A program made the position numbers and the translations under genes. Shown here in pieces: positions 1-10,162 of a stretch of 64,000 bases of DNA (position 1 is its first letter; each line of letters begins with the position of its first letter). Below the pieces are notes generated by a model, which was given only the letters and a program-made list of their open reading frames with translations, had not been told where the DNA came from and did no database searches. This stretch comes from an uncultured Lachnospiraceae bacterium (GTDB lineage Bacteria > Bacillota > Clostridia > Lachnospirales > Lachnospiraceae): positions 1 through 64,000 of the forward strand of contig CAMWUL010000008.1 of the NCBI GenBank assembly GCA_947177445.1, read 5' to 3'.

Positions 1-178
1 AAATATCGCACAGGAAGAGACTTGATTTTTATGGGACGACTTTGCGATTGCCCTAGGGACCGAAGCATCGGAAAAACTCCCTCTTCCCAAAAGCTTAGTT
101 ATCATGTATAATGGCAATATTTAAGAAAGCGCCGGGTAAATCCAGCGTTTCCTTAATCAGTAAATCAATCAGTAAATC

Positions 179-1870
179 ATGCGGAGCTTTGCTTTACTCA
201 TGCTCCGCTGTCATAGAAAGGCATTGGTATTGTCAGTGAAAGCTTTTATGAAAAAATATGCCCGAACCGGGATTGCCATCCTTTTGACAGCCCTGCTGTT
301 TACTCTGTATATTCAGATTCTCAATTATTTTGCAGCAACCATATGGATTCCTCTGCTGGCGCTGACCGCTCTTCTGACTCTGCTGGCGGCGGCCTGTATC
401 TTCCTGCCGCGCTTTCTTCCTCCCCAATGCATAGAGCTGATTCAGCGGGGGCTGATCCTTTACCACAGGGCTGAGAGCACCTTTTACTCCCTCTTTTCCG
501 ACAAAACGCTGTTTTTTCAGCTCTGGGGGATTCTGTCCCTGTTCTATATCCCGGCCTATCTTTGTCTGTTTCCCGGCACCTACGGTTACGACGCCCCGAT
601 CCAGATCGCACAGTATTTTAAGGAGTCCTCGCTGACCTCTCACCATCCTCTGGCGCACACCTGGCTGATAGGTTTTTTCTTTTCCCTGGGAAATACTCTT
701 TTTAAGAGCTATACTGTCGGCTTTGCCCTGTATACGGCTCTCCAGGGGCTGGCCGTCACTGCGGCTCTCGCCTACAGTCTTGTGGCCTGCAAGCGCCACC
801 GGGTTCCTCTCATATGGATTCTGATCGGCGCACTTTGGGCGGCGCTCAATCCCTTCCTCCAGGTGCTGAGCTTCAGCTCCACCAAGGATATCCTGTTCGG
901 CGTCTTCCTGCTGTGCTTTTCCGTGGCCCTCTGGGACTTTCTGGACTACACAAACCCACGCCGGGGCCACCATATCAGACTTGTGCTCTTCGGTGTCCTG
1001 ACCTGTCTTTTCCGCAATCAGGGGATCTATATTATGCTGGCCCTGCTTCTGCTCTGTCTGCTGCTGCGGGCCAAGAAAAAGGGGCTGTGCACCTGTCTGG
1101 CCATCGCCTATCTGATCCCCCAGGTTTTCTTCGTCCAGTCTGTGGAGACCTTTCACATTCCCAAGGGCGACGCCAAGGAAATGCTCTGCGTCCCCATGCA
1201 GCAGATGGCCCGGGTATGCTCCTCCTACGCCATAGGCGGAGATGTGAACGTGACGCCGGAGCAATATATGACCGTATCAGAGCTGATCTATCCGGAAGCA
1301 TTTTTAATGTATGTTCCCGATGCCGCCGATACCGTAAAAAACTATTTCCGCACAGAGGTGCTGAACGAGGACTTCGGGAAATACCTGTCCGTGTATGTAT
1401 CACTGATGCTGCAGAATCCCCGGGAGTACCTGCAGGCCTGGGTGGAGCTGATCCGGCCCTACTGGGACATGTGCAGCAATGAATACAAGGGCCTGGCCTT
1501 TACCTATACTTTCCCGGACATGAATCATTGGGACATCAACCATGCCGAGCTTTTTCAGTCTTATTTCTTTTTGCTGTATGATAAAATATCCGCCCCCAGA
1601 TACAGTCTGCTGTGGAGGCCGGAAAGCTGTCTCTGGATTCTGGCGGCCCTGCCCGGTCTGGCCGTGGCAAGGCGGCGGAAGCGATTATTTTTGAGCACAC
1701 TCCCTCTGGGACTGTATCTGGCCACTACCCTGCTGGGCCCGGTGGCCCTGCTTCGCTACCTTTTCCCCCTGACTCTGGCCACCCCTCTGCTTCTGGGAAT
1801 GCTGTTTCAGAGAAAGCCTATTGTCCGCAAGCGCCCCAAAAGCGGCAAAAAGACGCCTGTGAGGGCATGA
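179..1870 (+). CDS. Polytopic membrane protein, DUF6020/glycosyltransferase-like (start may be the internal ATG at 248)
   Basis: 563-aa ORF with many hydrophobic segments; motif region YLCLFPGTYGYDAPIQ...HHPLAHTWLIG typical of multi-TM glycosyltransferase-like proteins. Confidence 0.65.
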   Translation: MRSFALLMLRCHRKALVLSVKAFMKKYARTGIAILLTALLFTLYIQILNYFAATIWIPLLALTALLTLLAAACIFLPRFLPPQCIELIQRGLILYHRAESTFYSLFSDKTLFFQLWGILSLFYIPAYLCLFPGTYGYDAPIQIAQYFKESSLTSHHPLAHTWLIGFFFSLGNTLFKSYTVGFALYTALQGLAVTAALAYSLVACKRHRVPLIWILIGALWAALNPFLQVLSFSSTKDILFGVFLLCFSVALWDFLDYTNPRRGHHIRLVLFGVLTCLFRNQGIYIMLALLLLCLLLRAKKKGLCTCLAIAYLIPQVFFVQSVETFHIPKGDAKEMLCVPMQQMARVCSSYAIGGDVNVTPEQYMTVSELIYPEAFLMYVPDAADTVKNYFRTEVLNEDFGKYLSVYVSLMLQNPREYLQAWVELIRPYWDMCSNEYKGLAFTYTFPDMNHWDINHAELFQSYFFLLYDKISAPRYSLLWRPESCLWILAALPGLAVARRRKRLFLSTLPLGLYLATTLLGPVALLRYLFPLTLATPLLLGMLFQRKPIVRKRPKSGKKTPVRA

Positions 1871-1907
1871 TCGGCGTATTGTTGGAAACATTATTGGGAG
1901 TATCATT

Positions 1908-3062
1908 ATGAATTCTGTAAAAAAAAGAGAGCCCCTTCCCGATATCCTGAGGGGCTTTGCCATTCTTCTGGTGATTCTGGGCCATTGCATCCAGGAGGGC
2001 AGCGGCACAGCCTTTCACGAAAATTCGTCTTACTTTTATGATAAGCTGTATCAATTCCTGTACAGCTTCCATATGCCCCTGTTCATGCTGATCAGCGGGT
2101 ATTTCGCCTGGAACGGCATGGCAAAGGCATCCGGCCCGGCACAGCGCCGGCAGCTCTTGAAGCGCAGAAGTCTCTCTCTGCTTCTTCCGGTACTGGCATG
2201 GACTGTGTTCGAACAACTGTGGCTTTTTCTGGAAAGCGGGGGAACGGCGGCCTCCTTCAGCTCCTTTCCCGCCTTTATTAAAGCCTTTGCCCTGGGGCTG
2301 GTTTCCACCGGCTGGTTTCTCTGGGCCGTATTTTGGTGTTTTTTGATCGTCTACGTACTGCACTTCTTTTTCCGGGATTCGCCTGTTTTGTACGGCCTGG
2401 GATTCCTGGCCATGTTTGTGACCCCGGACGGTCTGGGGCTGGGGGCATACAAGTTTATGTTTCCTTATTTTTTGGCAGGCTTTTACTTTCACCGTTTCAA
2501 AAGCCGGGAGACGGCTGCCTCTCCTGAGACTCCGGCTTCTGCCCAGGGATCCCGGGAACCACGCATTCCGCTGCGGCTCCCAAAAAATGACTGGCTGAGA
2601 ATCGCCGTCCCGGGGGCTGTTTTTGGTGTTCTTTTTCTGTTTTTTGACGAATCCTCCATGATCTATCTGAGCGGATATAAGCTGATCGGCAAGGATCCTC
2701 TGTTACAGCTTTCCATCGATCTGTACCGGATGATCATCGGGTTTGCCGGCGCGGGCTTCTTTATCCTGCTCTGGAAAAAAATATGGGAGCTGACGGGAAA
2801 GCATCCCTTCCCCATACTGCGCACATTGGGACAAAACAGCCTGGCTCTGTACATGATATCCGGAGAAATCTGCCTGATCGCCGGCCTGAAGCTTGGTCCC
2901 CTCCTTTTTCCGAGTCATCTGCTGAACCTGGCGGAAGCCGCCGCAGTAACGGGAATCTCCCTTCTTCTGTGCCTGCTGCTGAAACGGATTCCCGTACTGC
3001 GTCTGCTCACCGGAGACATGGGCCTTCTCCTCAAAAAGGATCCCGGATCAACTGCCTCCTGA
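1908..3062 (+). CDS. Acyltransferase family 3 membrane protein
   Basis: N-terminus REPLPDILRGFAILLVILGHCIQ and multi-TM pattern typical of acyltransferase_3. Confidence 0.8.
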   Translation: MNSVKKREPLPDILRGFAILLVILGHCIQEGSGTAFHENSSYFYDKLYQFLYSFHMPLFMLISGYFAWNGMAKASGPAQRRQLLKRRSLSLLLPVLAWTVFEQLWLFLESGGTAASFSSFPAFIKAFALGLVSTGWFLWAVFWCFLIVYVLHFFFRDSPVLYGLGFLAMFVTPDGLGLGAYKFMFPYFLAGFYFHRFKSRETAASPETPASAQGSREPRIPLRLPKNDWLRIAVPGAVFGVLFLFFDESSMIYLSGYKLIGKDPLLQLSIDLYRMIIGFAGAGFFILLWKKIWELTGKHPFPILRTLGQNSLALYMISGEICLIAGLKLGPLLFPSHLLNLAEAAAVTGISLLLCLLLKRIPVLRLLTGDMGLLLKKDPGSTAS

Positions 3063-3072
3063 TCCGGGATCC
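3038..3072 (+). terminator. Strong hairpin overlapping the acyltransferase stop codon
   Basis: GGATCCCGGATCA-actgcctcc-TGATCCGGGATCC, 13-bp perfect stem; the stop TGA lies in the 3' arm; only a weak T tract follows. Confidence 0.55.
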
Positions 3073-3111
3073 CTCCTTATTTACATCCAATCGCTTAAAT
3101 CCGTCATTCGC

Positions 3112-6100
3112 TTACTCTTCTACCTTCTCCAGGGCAATTGTCACCTGTTCCCCGTTTACGTTCCACTCCTTTTCCACGGCAAAGCTTTCTCCGCGGGTCA
3201 GCGCCTGTGCCAGCACCTTGCCGCAGATGGCTTCGCTGTTCCTTTCGGCCAGCCCGGCCAGCTTTTCATTGCCGTTTAAGGATACCCGGATATGGTCCAT
3301 TACCTCAAATCCGGCCTCCTTTCTCATGGTCTGGATCTTGCTGATCAGCTCGTATACAAACCCTTCCTCAATGAGGGCCTCCGTCAAGTTGGTGTCCAGC
3401 ACCACCGTCAGGGTATTATTTTCCTGGGACACATAGCCCTCCTTCTGAGCCGCATCGATGAGCAGATCCTCCCGGGTCAGCTCCACATCCTGCCCGTTCA
3501 CCTCAAAGGCAAGATGTCCCTCCGCGTTCAGCTGGTCCATGGCCTGGTTGCCCTCCAGCGCCGCCAGCGCCTTCTGAATCCCGCCCAGCAGTTTTCCGTA
3601 CTTGGGTCCCACGGTGCGAAGCTGGGGCTTGAAGGTATAGGAGGTAAAGTCTCTCACGTCATCCGTGAAGACTACTTCCTTCACATTCAGCTCCTCTCTG
3701 ATAATGTCCACATAAAAATCCGCCAGAGTAAAGTCCGCCTTGATATACATCCTGCCCACAGGCTGACGGTTCTTCAGGCCGCCGTCATTGCGGCAGGCTC
3801 GTCCCATGACCACCACATTCAGTACATCCTGCATATCCTCTTCCAGCTTTTTGTCGATAAGGCTCTCCTGAACCACCGGATAGTCGCACAGATGGATGCT
3901 TTCAGGAGCGGCGCTGTCGATGCTGCGCACCAGGTTCTGATAGATCTCCTCTGTCATAAAGGGGATCATGGGAGCGGCTGCCTTGCAGATGGTTACCAGC
4001 GCGGTGTAAAGAGTCATATAGGCATTGATCTTGTCCTGCTCCATTCCCTTGGCCCAGAAGCGCTCTCTGCTGCGGCGCACATACCAGTTGCTCATCTCGT
4101 CCACAAATTCCTGCAGGGCCTTTCCGGCCTCCGGAATCCGGTACTGATCCAGGTCCTTGTCTACCTCTCCCACCACCGTATTCAGCCGGGACAAAAGCCA
4201 CCTGTCCATGGCAGGCAGTTTATCATACTCCAAGGTATATTTTGTGGCGTCAAAATTGTCGATGTTGGCGTACAGCACAAAGAAAGCATAGGTATTCCAC
4301 AGGGTACCCATGAATTTGCGCTGTCCCTCCACCACGATCTTTCCGGAAAAATTCTTGGGCAGCCAGGGCGCCGCGCAGGTGTAAAAATACCAGCGGACCG
4401 CATCTGCGCCATAGGTCTTCAGGGCCTCGAAGGGATCCACCACATTTCCCTTGGATTTACTCATCTTCTGACCGTTTTCGTCCTGCACAAGCCCCAGCAC
4501 AATCACGTTTTCATAAGGCGCCTTGTTAAACAGAAGGGTTGATTCCGCCATCAGGGAATGGAACCATCCTCTGGTCTGATCCACCGCCTCGGAAATGAAC
4601 TGGGCAGGAAACTGTGCTTCAAACAGCTCCTTGTTCTCAAAGGGATAATGGTGCTGGGCAAAGGGCATGGCTCCGGAATCAAACCAGCAGTCCACCACCT
4701 CCGGCACCCGCTGCATGGTCTTGCCGCACTTGGGGCAGGGGAACGTCACCTTGTCAATATAGGGCCTGTGCAGCTCCACCTTTGCATTTTCAGGATTGCC
4801 GCTCAGCTGCGCCAGCTCCTGCCTGCTGCCCACGCAGTGCTGATAGCCGCACTGGCATTCCCAGATATTCAGCGGAGTTCCCCAATAGCGGTTCCGGGAG
4901 ATGGCCCAATCCTGAATATTCTCCAGCCAGTTGCCGAACCTTCCCGTGCCGATGGATTCGGGAATCCAATTTACCGTATTGTTGTTGCGGATCAGGTCAT
5001 CTCTCACCGCCGTCTCCCGGATATACCAGGATTCTCTGGCATAATAGATCAAAGGGGTGTCGCATCTCCAGCAGTGCGGATAGCTGTGTTCAAATTTAGG
5101 GGCATCAAAAAGCAGTCCCTTTTCCTCCAGATCCCTCAGGATCATAGGATCTGCCTTCTTCACAAAGACGCCTGCATAGGGGGTCTCCGCCGTCATCTCT
5201 CCCTTACTGTCTACCAGCTGCACAAAGGGAAGGTCATAGATGCGTCCCACCTTGGCATCGTCCTCACCGAAGGCCGGCGCGATATGCACCACGCCGGTGC
5301 CGTCCGTCAATGTGACATAGCTGTCGCAGACCACATAGTGAGCCTTTTTCCCCTGATTGGCACAGATTTCGTCGGCACAGTCAAACAGCGGCTCATATTC
5401 CTTATATTCCAGGGCTTTTCCTGAAAAGGTCTCCAGAACCTCATAGGCGGCTTGCTTTCCCAGCACCGTATCCAGCAGGGCCTGCGCCATATAATAGGTG
5501 TAACCGTCCGCAGCCTTCACCTTCGCGTAGGTCTCCTCCGCATTCACACAGAGCGCCACGTTGGAAGGCAGCGTCCAGGGAGTAGTGGTCCAGGCCAGAA
5601 TGTAGGCATCCTCTCCCTTTACCTTAAAACGGGCAATCGCGGAGCGTTCCTTCACGTCCTTATAGCCCTGAGCCACCTCCGCGGTGGAAAGAGGCGTTCC
5701 GCAGCGGGGGCAGTAGGGCACGATCTTAAAGCCCTTGTACAGCAGGCCCTTGTCCCAGATGGTTTTCAGCGCCCACCACTCGGACTCGATGTAATCATCA
5801 TGATAGGTGACATAAGGATCATCCATATCCGCCCAGAAGCCTACACTGCCCGAGAAGTCCTCCCACATGCCCTTATATTTCCAGACGCTCTCCTTACACT
5901 TATCGATGAAGGGTTCCAGGCCGTACTTCTCGATCTGCTCCTTGCCGTTTAGACCCAAAAGCTTTTCCACCTCGATCTCCACCGGGAGCCCATGAGTGTC
6001 CCATCCGGCCTTCCTGGGCACCATGTATCCCTTCATGGTCCGATATCTGGGGATCATATCCTTGATAGTCCGTGTCTCCACATGCCCGATATGGGGCTTG

Positions 6101-6255
6101 CCGTTGGCCGTGGGCGGCCCGTCATAAAAAGTGTAGGCAGGACCGTCCTTCCGAAGCTCCAGGCTCTTTCTGAAAATATCATTTTCCTTCCAGAACTGTT
6201 CTACGGCTTTTTCACGGTCTACAAAGTTTAAATCGGTGGATACCTGTTTGTACAT
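3112..6255 (-). CDS. ileS: Isoleucyl-tRNA synthetase
   Basis: HIGH-type motif (DGPPTANGKPHIGHVETRTIKD), KMSKSKGN motif; likely start MYKQVSTDLNF at 6255 rather than the ORF start at 6294. Confidence 0.97.
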   Translation of the reverse strand: MYKQVSTDLNFVDREKAVEQFWKENDIFRKSLELRKDGPAYTFYDGPPTANGKPHIGHVETRTIKDMIPRYRTMKGYMVPRKAGWDTHGLPVEIEVEKLLGLNGKEQIEKYGLEPFIDKCKESVWKYKGMWEDFSGSVGFWADMDDPYVTYHDDYIESEWWALKTIWDKGLLYKGFKIVPYCPRCGTPLSTAEVAQGYKDVKERSAIARFKVKGEDAYILAWTTTPWTLPSNVALCVNAEETYAKVKAADGYTYYMAQALLDTVLGKQAAYEVLETFSGKALEYKEYEPLFDCADEICANQGKKAHYVVCDSYVTLTDGTGVVHIAPAFGEDDAKVGRIYDLPFVQLVDSKGEMTAETPYAGVFVKKADPMILRDLEEKGLLFDAPKFEHSYPHCWRCDTPLIYYARESWYIRETAVRDDLIRNNNTVNWIPESIGTGRFGNWLENIQDWAISRNRYWGTPLNIWECQCGYQHCVGSRQELAQLSGNPENAKVELHRPYIDKVTFPCPKCGKTMQRVPEVVDCWFDSGAMPFAQHHYPFENKELFEAQFPAQFISEAVDQTRGWFHSLMAESTLLFNKAPYENVIVLGLVQDENGQKMSKSKGNVVDPFEALKTYGADAVRWYFYTCAAPWLPKNFSGKIVVEGQRKFMGTLWNTYAFFVLYANIDNFDATKYTLEYDKLPAMDRWLLSRLNTVVGEVDKDLDQYRIPEAGKALQEFVDEMSNWYVRRSRERFWAKGMEQDKINAYMTLYTALVTICKAAAPMIPFMTEEIYQNLVRSIDSAAPESIHLCDYPVVQESLIDKKLEEDMQDVLNVVVMGRACRNDGGLKNRQPVGRMYIKADFTLADFYVDIIREELNVKEVVFTDDVRDFTSYTFKPQLRTVGPKYGKLLGGIQKALAALEGNQAMDQLNAEGHLAFEVNGQDVELTREDLLIDAAQKEGYVSQENNTLTVVLDTNLTEALIEEGFVYELISKIQTMRKEAGFEVMDHIRVSLNGNEKLAGLAERNSEAICGKVLAQALTRGESFAVEKEWNVNGEQVTIALEKVEE

Positions 6256-6320
6256 TTTACCCTTCCTTTCTTTTCCGGATCCTCTTTGAATCAAGATCCC
6301 TTTGAAAAATTTTCGGAAAA

Positions 6321-6665
6321 ATAAAAACCCTGTCCCGTAAAAGGACAGAGTTTATTTTCTCCGCAGACCACCTGTTACAGCATACGTCCCTGCCCGAAGA
6401 ACACAGCCCCTGCAATGCCGGCACTCGGAAAAATGCGGCATTCCGGAAAGCAAAACGTCCAATAAGCGCGGGATAATATGTTTCCCGATAACGGCGGGAC
6501 TCCGTCCGGAACTACTCATGAGAGCTTTACGCAAAAGCTTCCGCCTCCCTTTTGTCCCGGCTGCTCGAAAGTGATTTTCATGGTTCCCCTACCGGCGCCG
6601 GTCTTTCACCCTCACCGGCTCGCTTTGGCTTTCCTGAAACCACTACTCTCTTCGTCATCGCATTT
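6321..6665 (-). promoter_or_regulatory. T-box leader with an ATC (Ile) specifier upstream of ileS
   Basis: Minus strand: stem-I motifs GAAGAGAGTAG, AGCGAGCCGGTGAGGGTGAAAGACCGG, specifier context GAAAATCACTTTCGAGCAG (ATC at 6573-6575), T-box-like AGGTGGTCTGCGGAG (about 6359-6377), then terminator AAACTCTGTCC-TTTTAC-GGGACAGGGTTTTTATTTT. Confidence 0.88.
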
Positions 6666-6683
6666 TTTCCTATTAATATTGCC

Positions 6684-6712
6684 ATTATAGTCAACGCATT
6701 TTCAATTGTCAA
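6684..6712 (-). promoter_or_regulatory. Vegetative promoter for the T-box/ileS transcript
   Basis: Minus strand TTGACA-N17-TATAAT (-35 at 6707-6712, -10 at 6684-6689), both hexamers perfect. Confidence 0.85.
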
Positions 6713-6820
6713 GATTTTCTTTGTTGGAAAATAAGGCAAATTGTGTTATGCTGTTAACAAAATGCCGCCATGAACAGCAGCAAAACCATCATTGCCAAAT
6801 CCCACAGGAGGGACAATCCC

Positions 6821-8275
6821 ATGGACAGACAAAATCTTACCTTAATGACAGATCTCTACGAGCTCACCATGATGCAGGGATATTTTCGCCACAAGGACCG
6901 GAATGAGACCGTGATTTTTGACGCCTTCTACCGAAGTAATCCCTGCGGAGGCGGATATGCCATCTGCGCAGGACTGGAGCAGGTAATCCAGTACATCCGG
7001 GAGCTTCGCTTTGAACAGGAGGACCTGGACTACCTGGCTTCTCTGGGCATTTTTGATTCGGATTTTCTGGACTATCTGAAAGACTTTCGGTTTTCCGGCG
7101 ATATCTATGCCATTCCCGAAGGCACGGTCATGTTCCCCAGAGAGCCCATCATCAAGGTCATCGCTCCCATTATGGAGGCTCAGCTGGTAGAGACGGCCAT
7201 TCTGAACATCATCAACCACCAGAGCCTCATCGCCACCAAGGCCGCCAGAGTCTGCTATGCCGCCAGAGGCGACGGCATTATGGAATTTGGCCTGCGACGG
7301 GCTCAGGGCCCGGACGCGGGAACCTATGGCGCCCGGGCTGCCATGATCGGCGGATGTATCGGCACCAGCAACGTGCTCTGCGGCCAGTTGTTTGACGTGC
7401 CGGTAAAGGGTACCCATGCCCACAGCTGGATCATGAGCTTCCCTGACGAATACTCCGCTTTCAAAGCCTACGCGGATATGTACCCCGAGGCCTGCATCCT
7501 GCTGGCGGACACCTACGACACCTTAAAATCAGGCGTACCAAACGCCATCCGGGTATTTACGGAAATGCGCAGTGCCGGTGTTCCTTTTGGGCTTTATGGC
7601 ATCCGCCTGGACAGCGGCGACCTGGCCTATTTGTCTAAGGAAGCCCGCAAAATGCTTGATGCGGCAGGCTTCCACGACGCAGTAATCTCCGCCTCAAACG
7701 ACCTGGACGAATACCTGATCGACAGTCTGAAGGCCCAGGGCGCCGCCATCACCTCCTGGGGTGTGGGCACCAACCTGATCACCTCCAAGGATAATCCTTC
7801 CTTCGGCGGCGTATACAAGCTGGCGGCCATCCAGGCCGATGACGGCAGCTTTATTCCCAAAATAAAGCTCTCGGAAAATTCGGAGAAGGTCACCAACCCC
7901 GGGAACAAAAAAATATACCGGGTTTATGATAAGGAAAACGGCAAGATCCGGGCGGATCTGATCTGCCTTGCAGACGAAGAATACAACGAGGACGCGGATC
8001 TGCTTCTCTTCGATCCCCTGGAGCCCTGGAAAAAGACGTTTCTCACAGGCGGCTCCTACACACTGCGTCCTCTCATGGAGCAGATCTTCCGGGCAGGACA
8101 GTGCTGCTATGCCTCGCCAAAGGTCATGGATATCCGCTCCTATTGTCAAAGTGAGCTGAATACTCTTTGGGACGAGACCAAGCGGCTGGTAAATCCTCAC
8201 CAGGTGTATGTGGATCTGTCCCAGCGCCTATACGACACCAAGCTTGCGCTTCTGGAAGAGATGAGCGGACAGTAA
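6821..8275 (+). CDS. pncB: Nicotinate phosphoribosyltransferase
   Basis: MDRQNLTLMTDLYELTMMQGYF start preceded by AGGAGGG; ...GLYGIRLDSGDLAYLSKEAR... typical of NAPRTase. Confidence 0.93.
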   Translation: MDRQNLTLMTDLYELTMMQGYFRHKDRNETVIFDAFYRSNPCGGGYAICAGLEQVIQYIRELRFEQEDLDYLASLGIFDSDFLDYLKDFRFSGDIYAIPEGTVMFPREPIIKVIAPIMEAQLVETAILNIINHQSLIATKAARVCYAARGDGIMEFGLRRAQGPDAGTYGARAAMIGGCIGTSNVLCGQLFDVPVKGTHAHSWIMSFPDEYSAFKAYADMYPEACILLADTYDTLKSGVPNAIRVFTEMRSAGVPFGLYGIRLDSGDLAYLSKEARKMLDAAGFHDAVISASNDLDEYLIDSLKAQGAAITSWGVGTNLITSKDNPSFGGVYKLAAIQADDGSFIPKIKLSENSEKVTNPGNKKIYRVYDKENGKIRADLICLADEEYNEDADLLLFDPLEPWKKTFLTGGSYTLRPLMEQIFRAGQCCYASPKVMDIRSYCQSELNTLWDETKRLVNPHQVYVDLSQRLYDTKLALLEEMSGQ

Positions 8276-8297
8276 TACGAACCGTTCATAAAATATC

Positions 8298-8843
8298 CTA
8301 CTGCTCCATCTGCCTTCCCAGGAAACCGGCGGCAGACAGGAGCAGTTTCTGTTCCACCTCACCCATACGGTTTTTATTATCGTTCTGCAGAAGCACCACA
8401 CTGCCGATGATATCCCCCTCACAGAGAATAGGGGTGATGGCTTCATGCTGATAATCACCGTTTCCTTCGTCACAGATGCTGATAAAGTTCCGGTCTCCCT
8501 TTGTGGCAAGCAGGGTTTCTCTGTTGTGAACCTTTTCATCCAGCTGCTTGCTGACGGATTTGTTTACCAGCTGCTTGTACCCCCCTGCGGCGGCAATGAA
8601 CTGATCTCTGTCCGCGATCAGGGCCGCATGCCCTGACACCTGGGCCAGGCTTTCAGCATATTGCTTGGCAAACGTGGTCATCTCCCCGATGGGGGAATAT
8701 TTCTTCAGGATGATCTGACCTTCCTTGTCCGTGAAGATTTCCAGCGGATCCGATTCCCGAATATGCAGTGTCCTGCGGATCTCCTTGGGAATAACGATTC
8801 TTCCCAAGTCATCTATTCTTCTGACGATACCAGTTGCTTTCAT
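8298..8843 (-). CDS. spoVT: Stage V sporulation protein T (AbrB-type DNA-binding domain plus GAF-like domain)
   Basis: MKATGIVRRIDDLGRIVIPKEIRRTLHIRESDPLEIFTDKEGQIILKKYSPIGE. Confidence 0.95.
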   Translation of the reverse strand: MKATGIVRRIDDLGRIVIPKEIRRTLHIRESDPLEIFTDKEGQIILKKYSPIGEMTTFAKQYAESLAQVSGHAALIADRDQFIAAAGGYKQLVNKSVSKQLDEKVHNRETLLATKGDRNFISICDEGNGDYQHEAITPILCEGDIIGSVVLLQNDNKNRMGEVEQKLLLSAAGFLGRQMEQ

Positions 8844-8995
8844 AAAAAAATCCTCCGTTTATCAGTTTTCGTATCGCAATGCAAAGAATCCTTGCATATA
8901 TTTCCTCGAAAAGGAATGATACTATTATCTGTAAACAGAGGATTTTTATACCTTGGTATTCAAGAGCCGTTATCCGCCGAATCCAAAATTTTTTC

Positions 8996-9188
8996 CACCT
9001 GTGCGGCTGCAATCCAATGGTCTGCCTGCATGCCATTTATGGCAATGCAGGCGGGCCGTTGGATTAGCAACCCACTCCCAAATGAGCAAAATGCGGATGC
9101 GCAAGCAGACGCAGAAGCGCGTAAGCGCGGGTTTTGCGAATGTGGGAGTCAGGTTGGATGCTCCAAGGAGCGTCCAACCGCACAGGTG
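8996..9188. mobile_element. 193-bp inverted-repeat element (family B), hairpin-rich, MITE-like
   Basis: Terminal inverted repeats CACCTGTGCGG (8996-9006) and CCGCACAGGTG (9178-9188); flanked by AAATTTTTTC (8986-8995) and AAATTTTTTTC (9189-9199); at least three internal hairpins. Confidence 0.75.
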
Positions 9189-10162
9189 AAATTTTTTTCG
9201 TAATCTTCATAATTACCATATTGCTTCCAGAGATCTATCATCATTTCATAGCGTTCCAGCGCCAGACCGGTGTATACGCAGTTGGAGGTGGAAAACACGT
9301 ACCCTCTCCCGCAGGCCATGCCCTCTTTCAATGCACGCAGCACATCCTGACGGCATTCCTCCTCCGTTCCTGTCTGGAGAAGCCCGCAGTTTACATTTCC
9401 GATCAGAGCAATGTCGTTTCCGATGATTTTTCGCACCTCCGGAATACTCACTCCTCCCTGAGGATCCAGAGAGTGAATGGCATCGGGTTTACAGTCCGCC
9501 ATCTGCTTCAGAATCGGCATAATGTTCCCGTCCGTATGTTTAATGGTATAATATCCCATTTTGCGGTACTCCGATATCACCTCCTTCAGAAACGGAGCAA
9601 TCAGCATGTCAAAATATTCCTGACTGAAAAACGGATTGACATTGAAGCAGTAGTCTGCGCAAAGAGCATAGCCGTCCAGCAAATGCCCCCGCTCATGCAG
9701 CTTTCTTGCATATTCCAGCGATTCCTCCAGCCGGACCTTCGTTTCATCGTTCAACCCTTCCGGGTCTTCCAGCATCCGAACGGAAAAATCCATCATATTT
9801 TCGCCATCGGGAATGGACCAGGTGGGATCTCCATGCTTCATAATGAAAAACTCATCCCCGCTTTTTTCCCGGATCAATTCCAAAAGCCATTGAGCATTTT
9901 CCATTCCGCCCGGGTTGGGATGAATAAAAATGGCGCTGTGGCCATAGGCTCTGGCAGTGTCAATATATATATGAGCCATTTCATTCATATGAAGGCTTCT
10001 CTCGGTACTGCTCATCTGATCCCACTGCTCATAATAGCGATGGGAGGGGTGAACCTTTCCAAACTTCTCCATAGTCAGAAAATAAACAAGCTCAAAGGTT
10101 GGAACCTGCCCGCCTATGGGCTCGCATTTTAATGTTTTGATAAACCTTTCCCGATGCGTCAT
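9149..10162 (-). CDS. Uroporphyrinogen decarboxylase (URO-D)-family methyltransferase-like protein; C-terminus altered by the family B element
   Basis: MTHRERFIKTLKCEPIGGQVPTFE..., ...HTDGNIMPILKQMADCKPDAIHSLDPQGGVSIPEVRKIIGNDIALIGNVNCGLL. Confidence 0.8.
   Translation of the reverse strand: MTHRERFIKTLKCEPIGGQVPTFELVYFLTMEKFGKVHPSHRYYEQWDQMSSTERSLHMNEMAHIYIDTARAYGHSAIFIHPNPGGMENAQWLLELIREKSGDEFFIMKHGDPTWSIPDGENMMDFSVRMLEDPEGLNDETKVRLEESLEYARKLHERGHLLDGYALCADYCFNVNPFFSQEYFDMLIAPFLKEVISEYRKMGYYTIKHTDGNIMPILKQMADCKPDAIHSLDPQGGVSIPEVRKIIGNDIALIGNVNCGLLQTGTEEECRQDVLRALKEGMACGRGYVFSTSNCVYTGLALERYEMMIDLWKQYGNYEDYEKNFTCAVGRSLEHPT

Noticed and set aside
9134-10132. 332-aa plus-strand ORF antisense to the UroD-like gene
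   Set aside because: No domain signature; the minus-strand gene is well supported.
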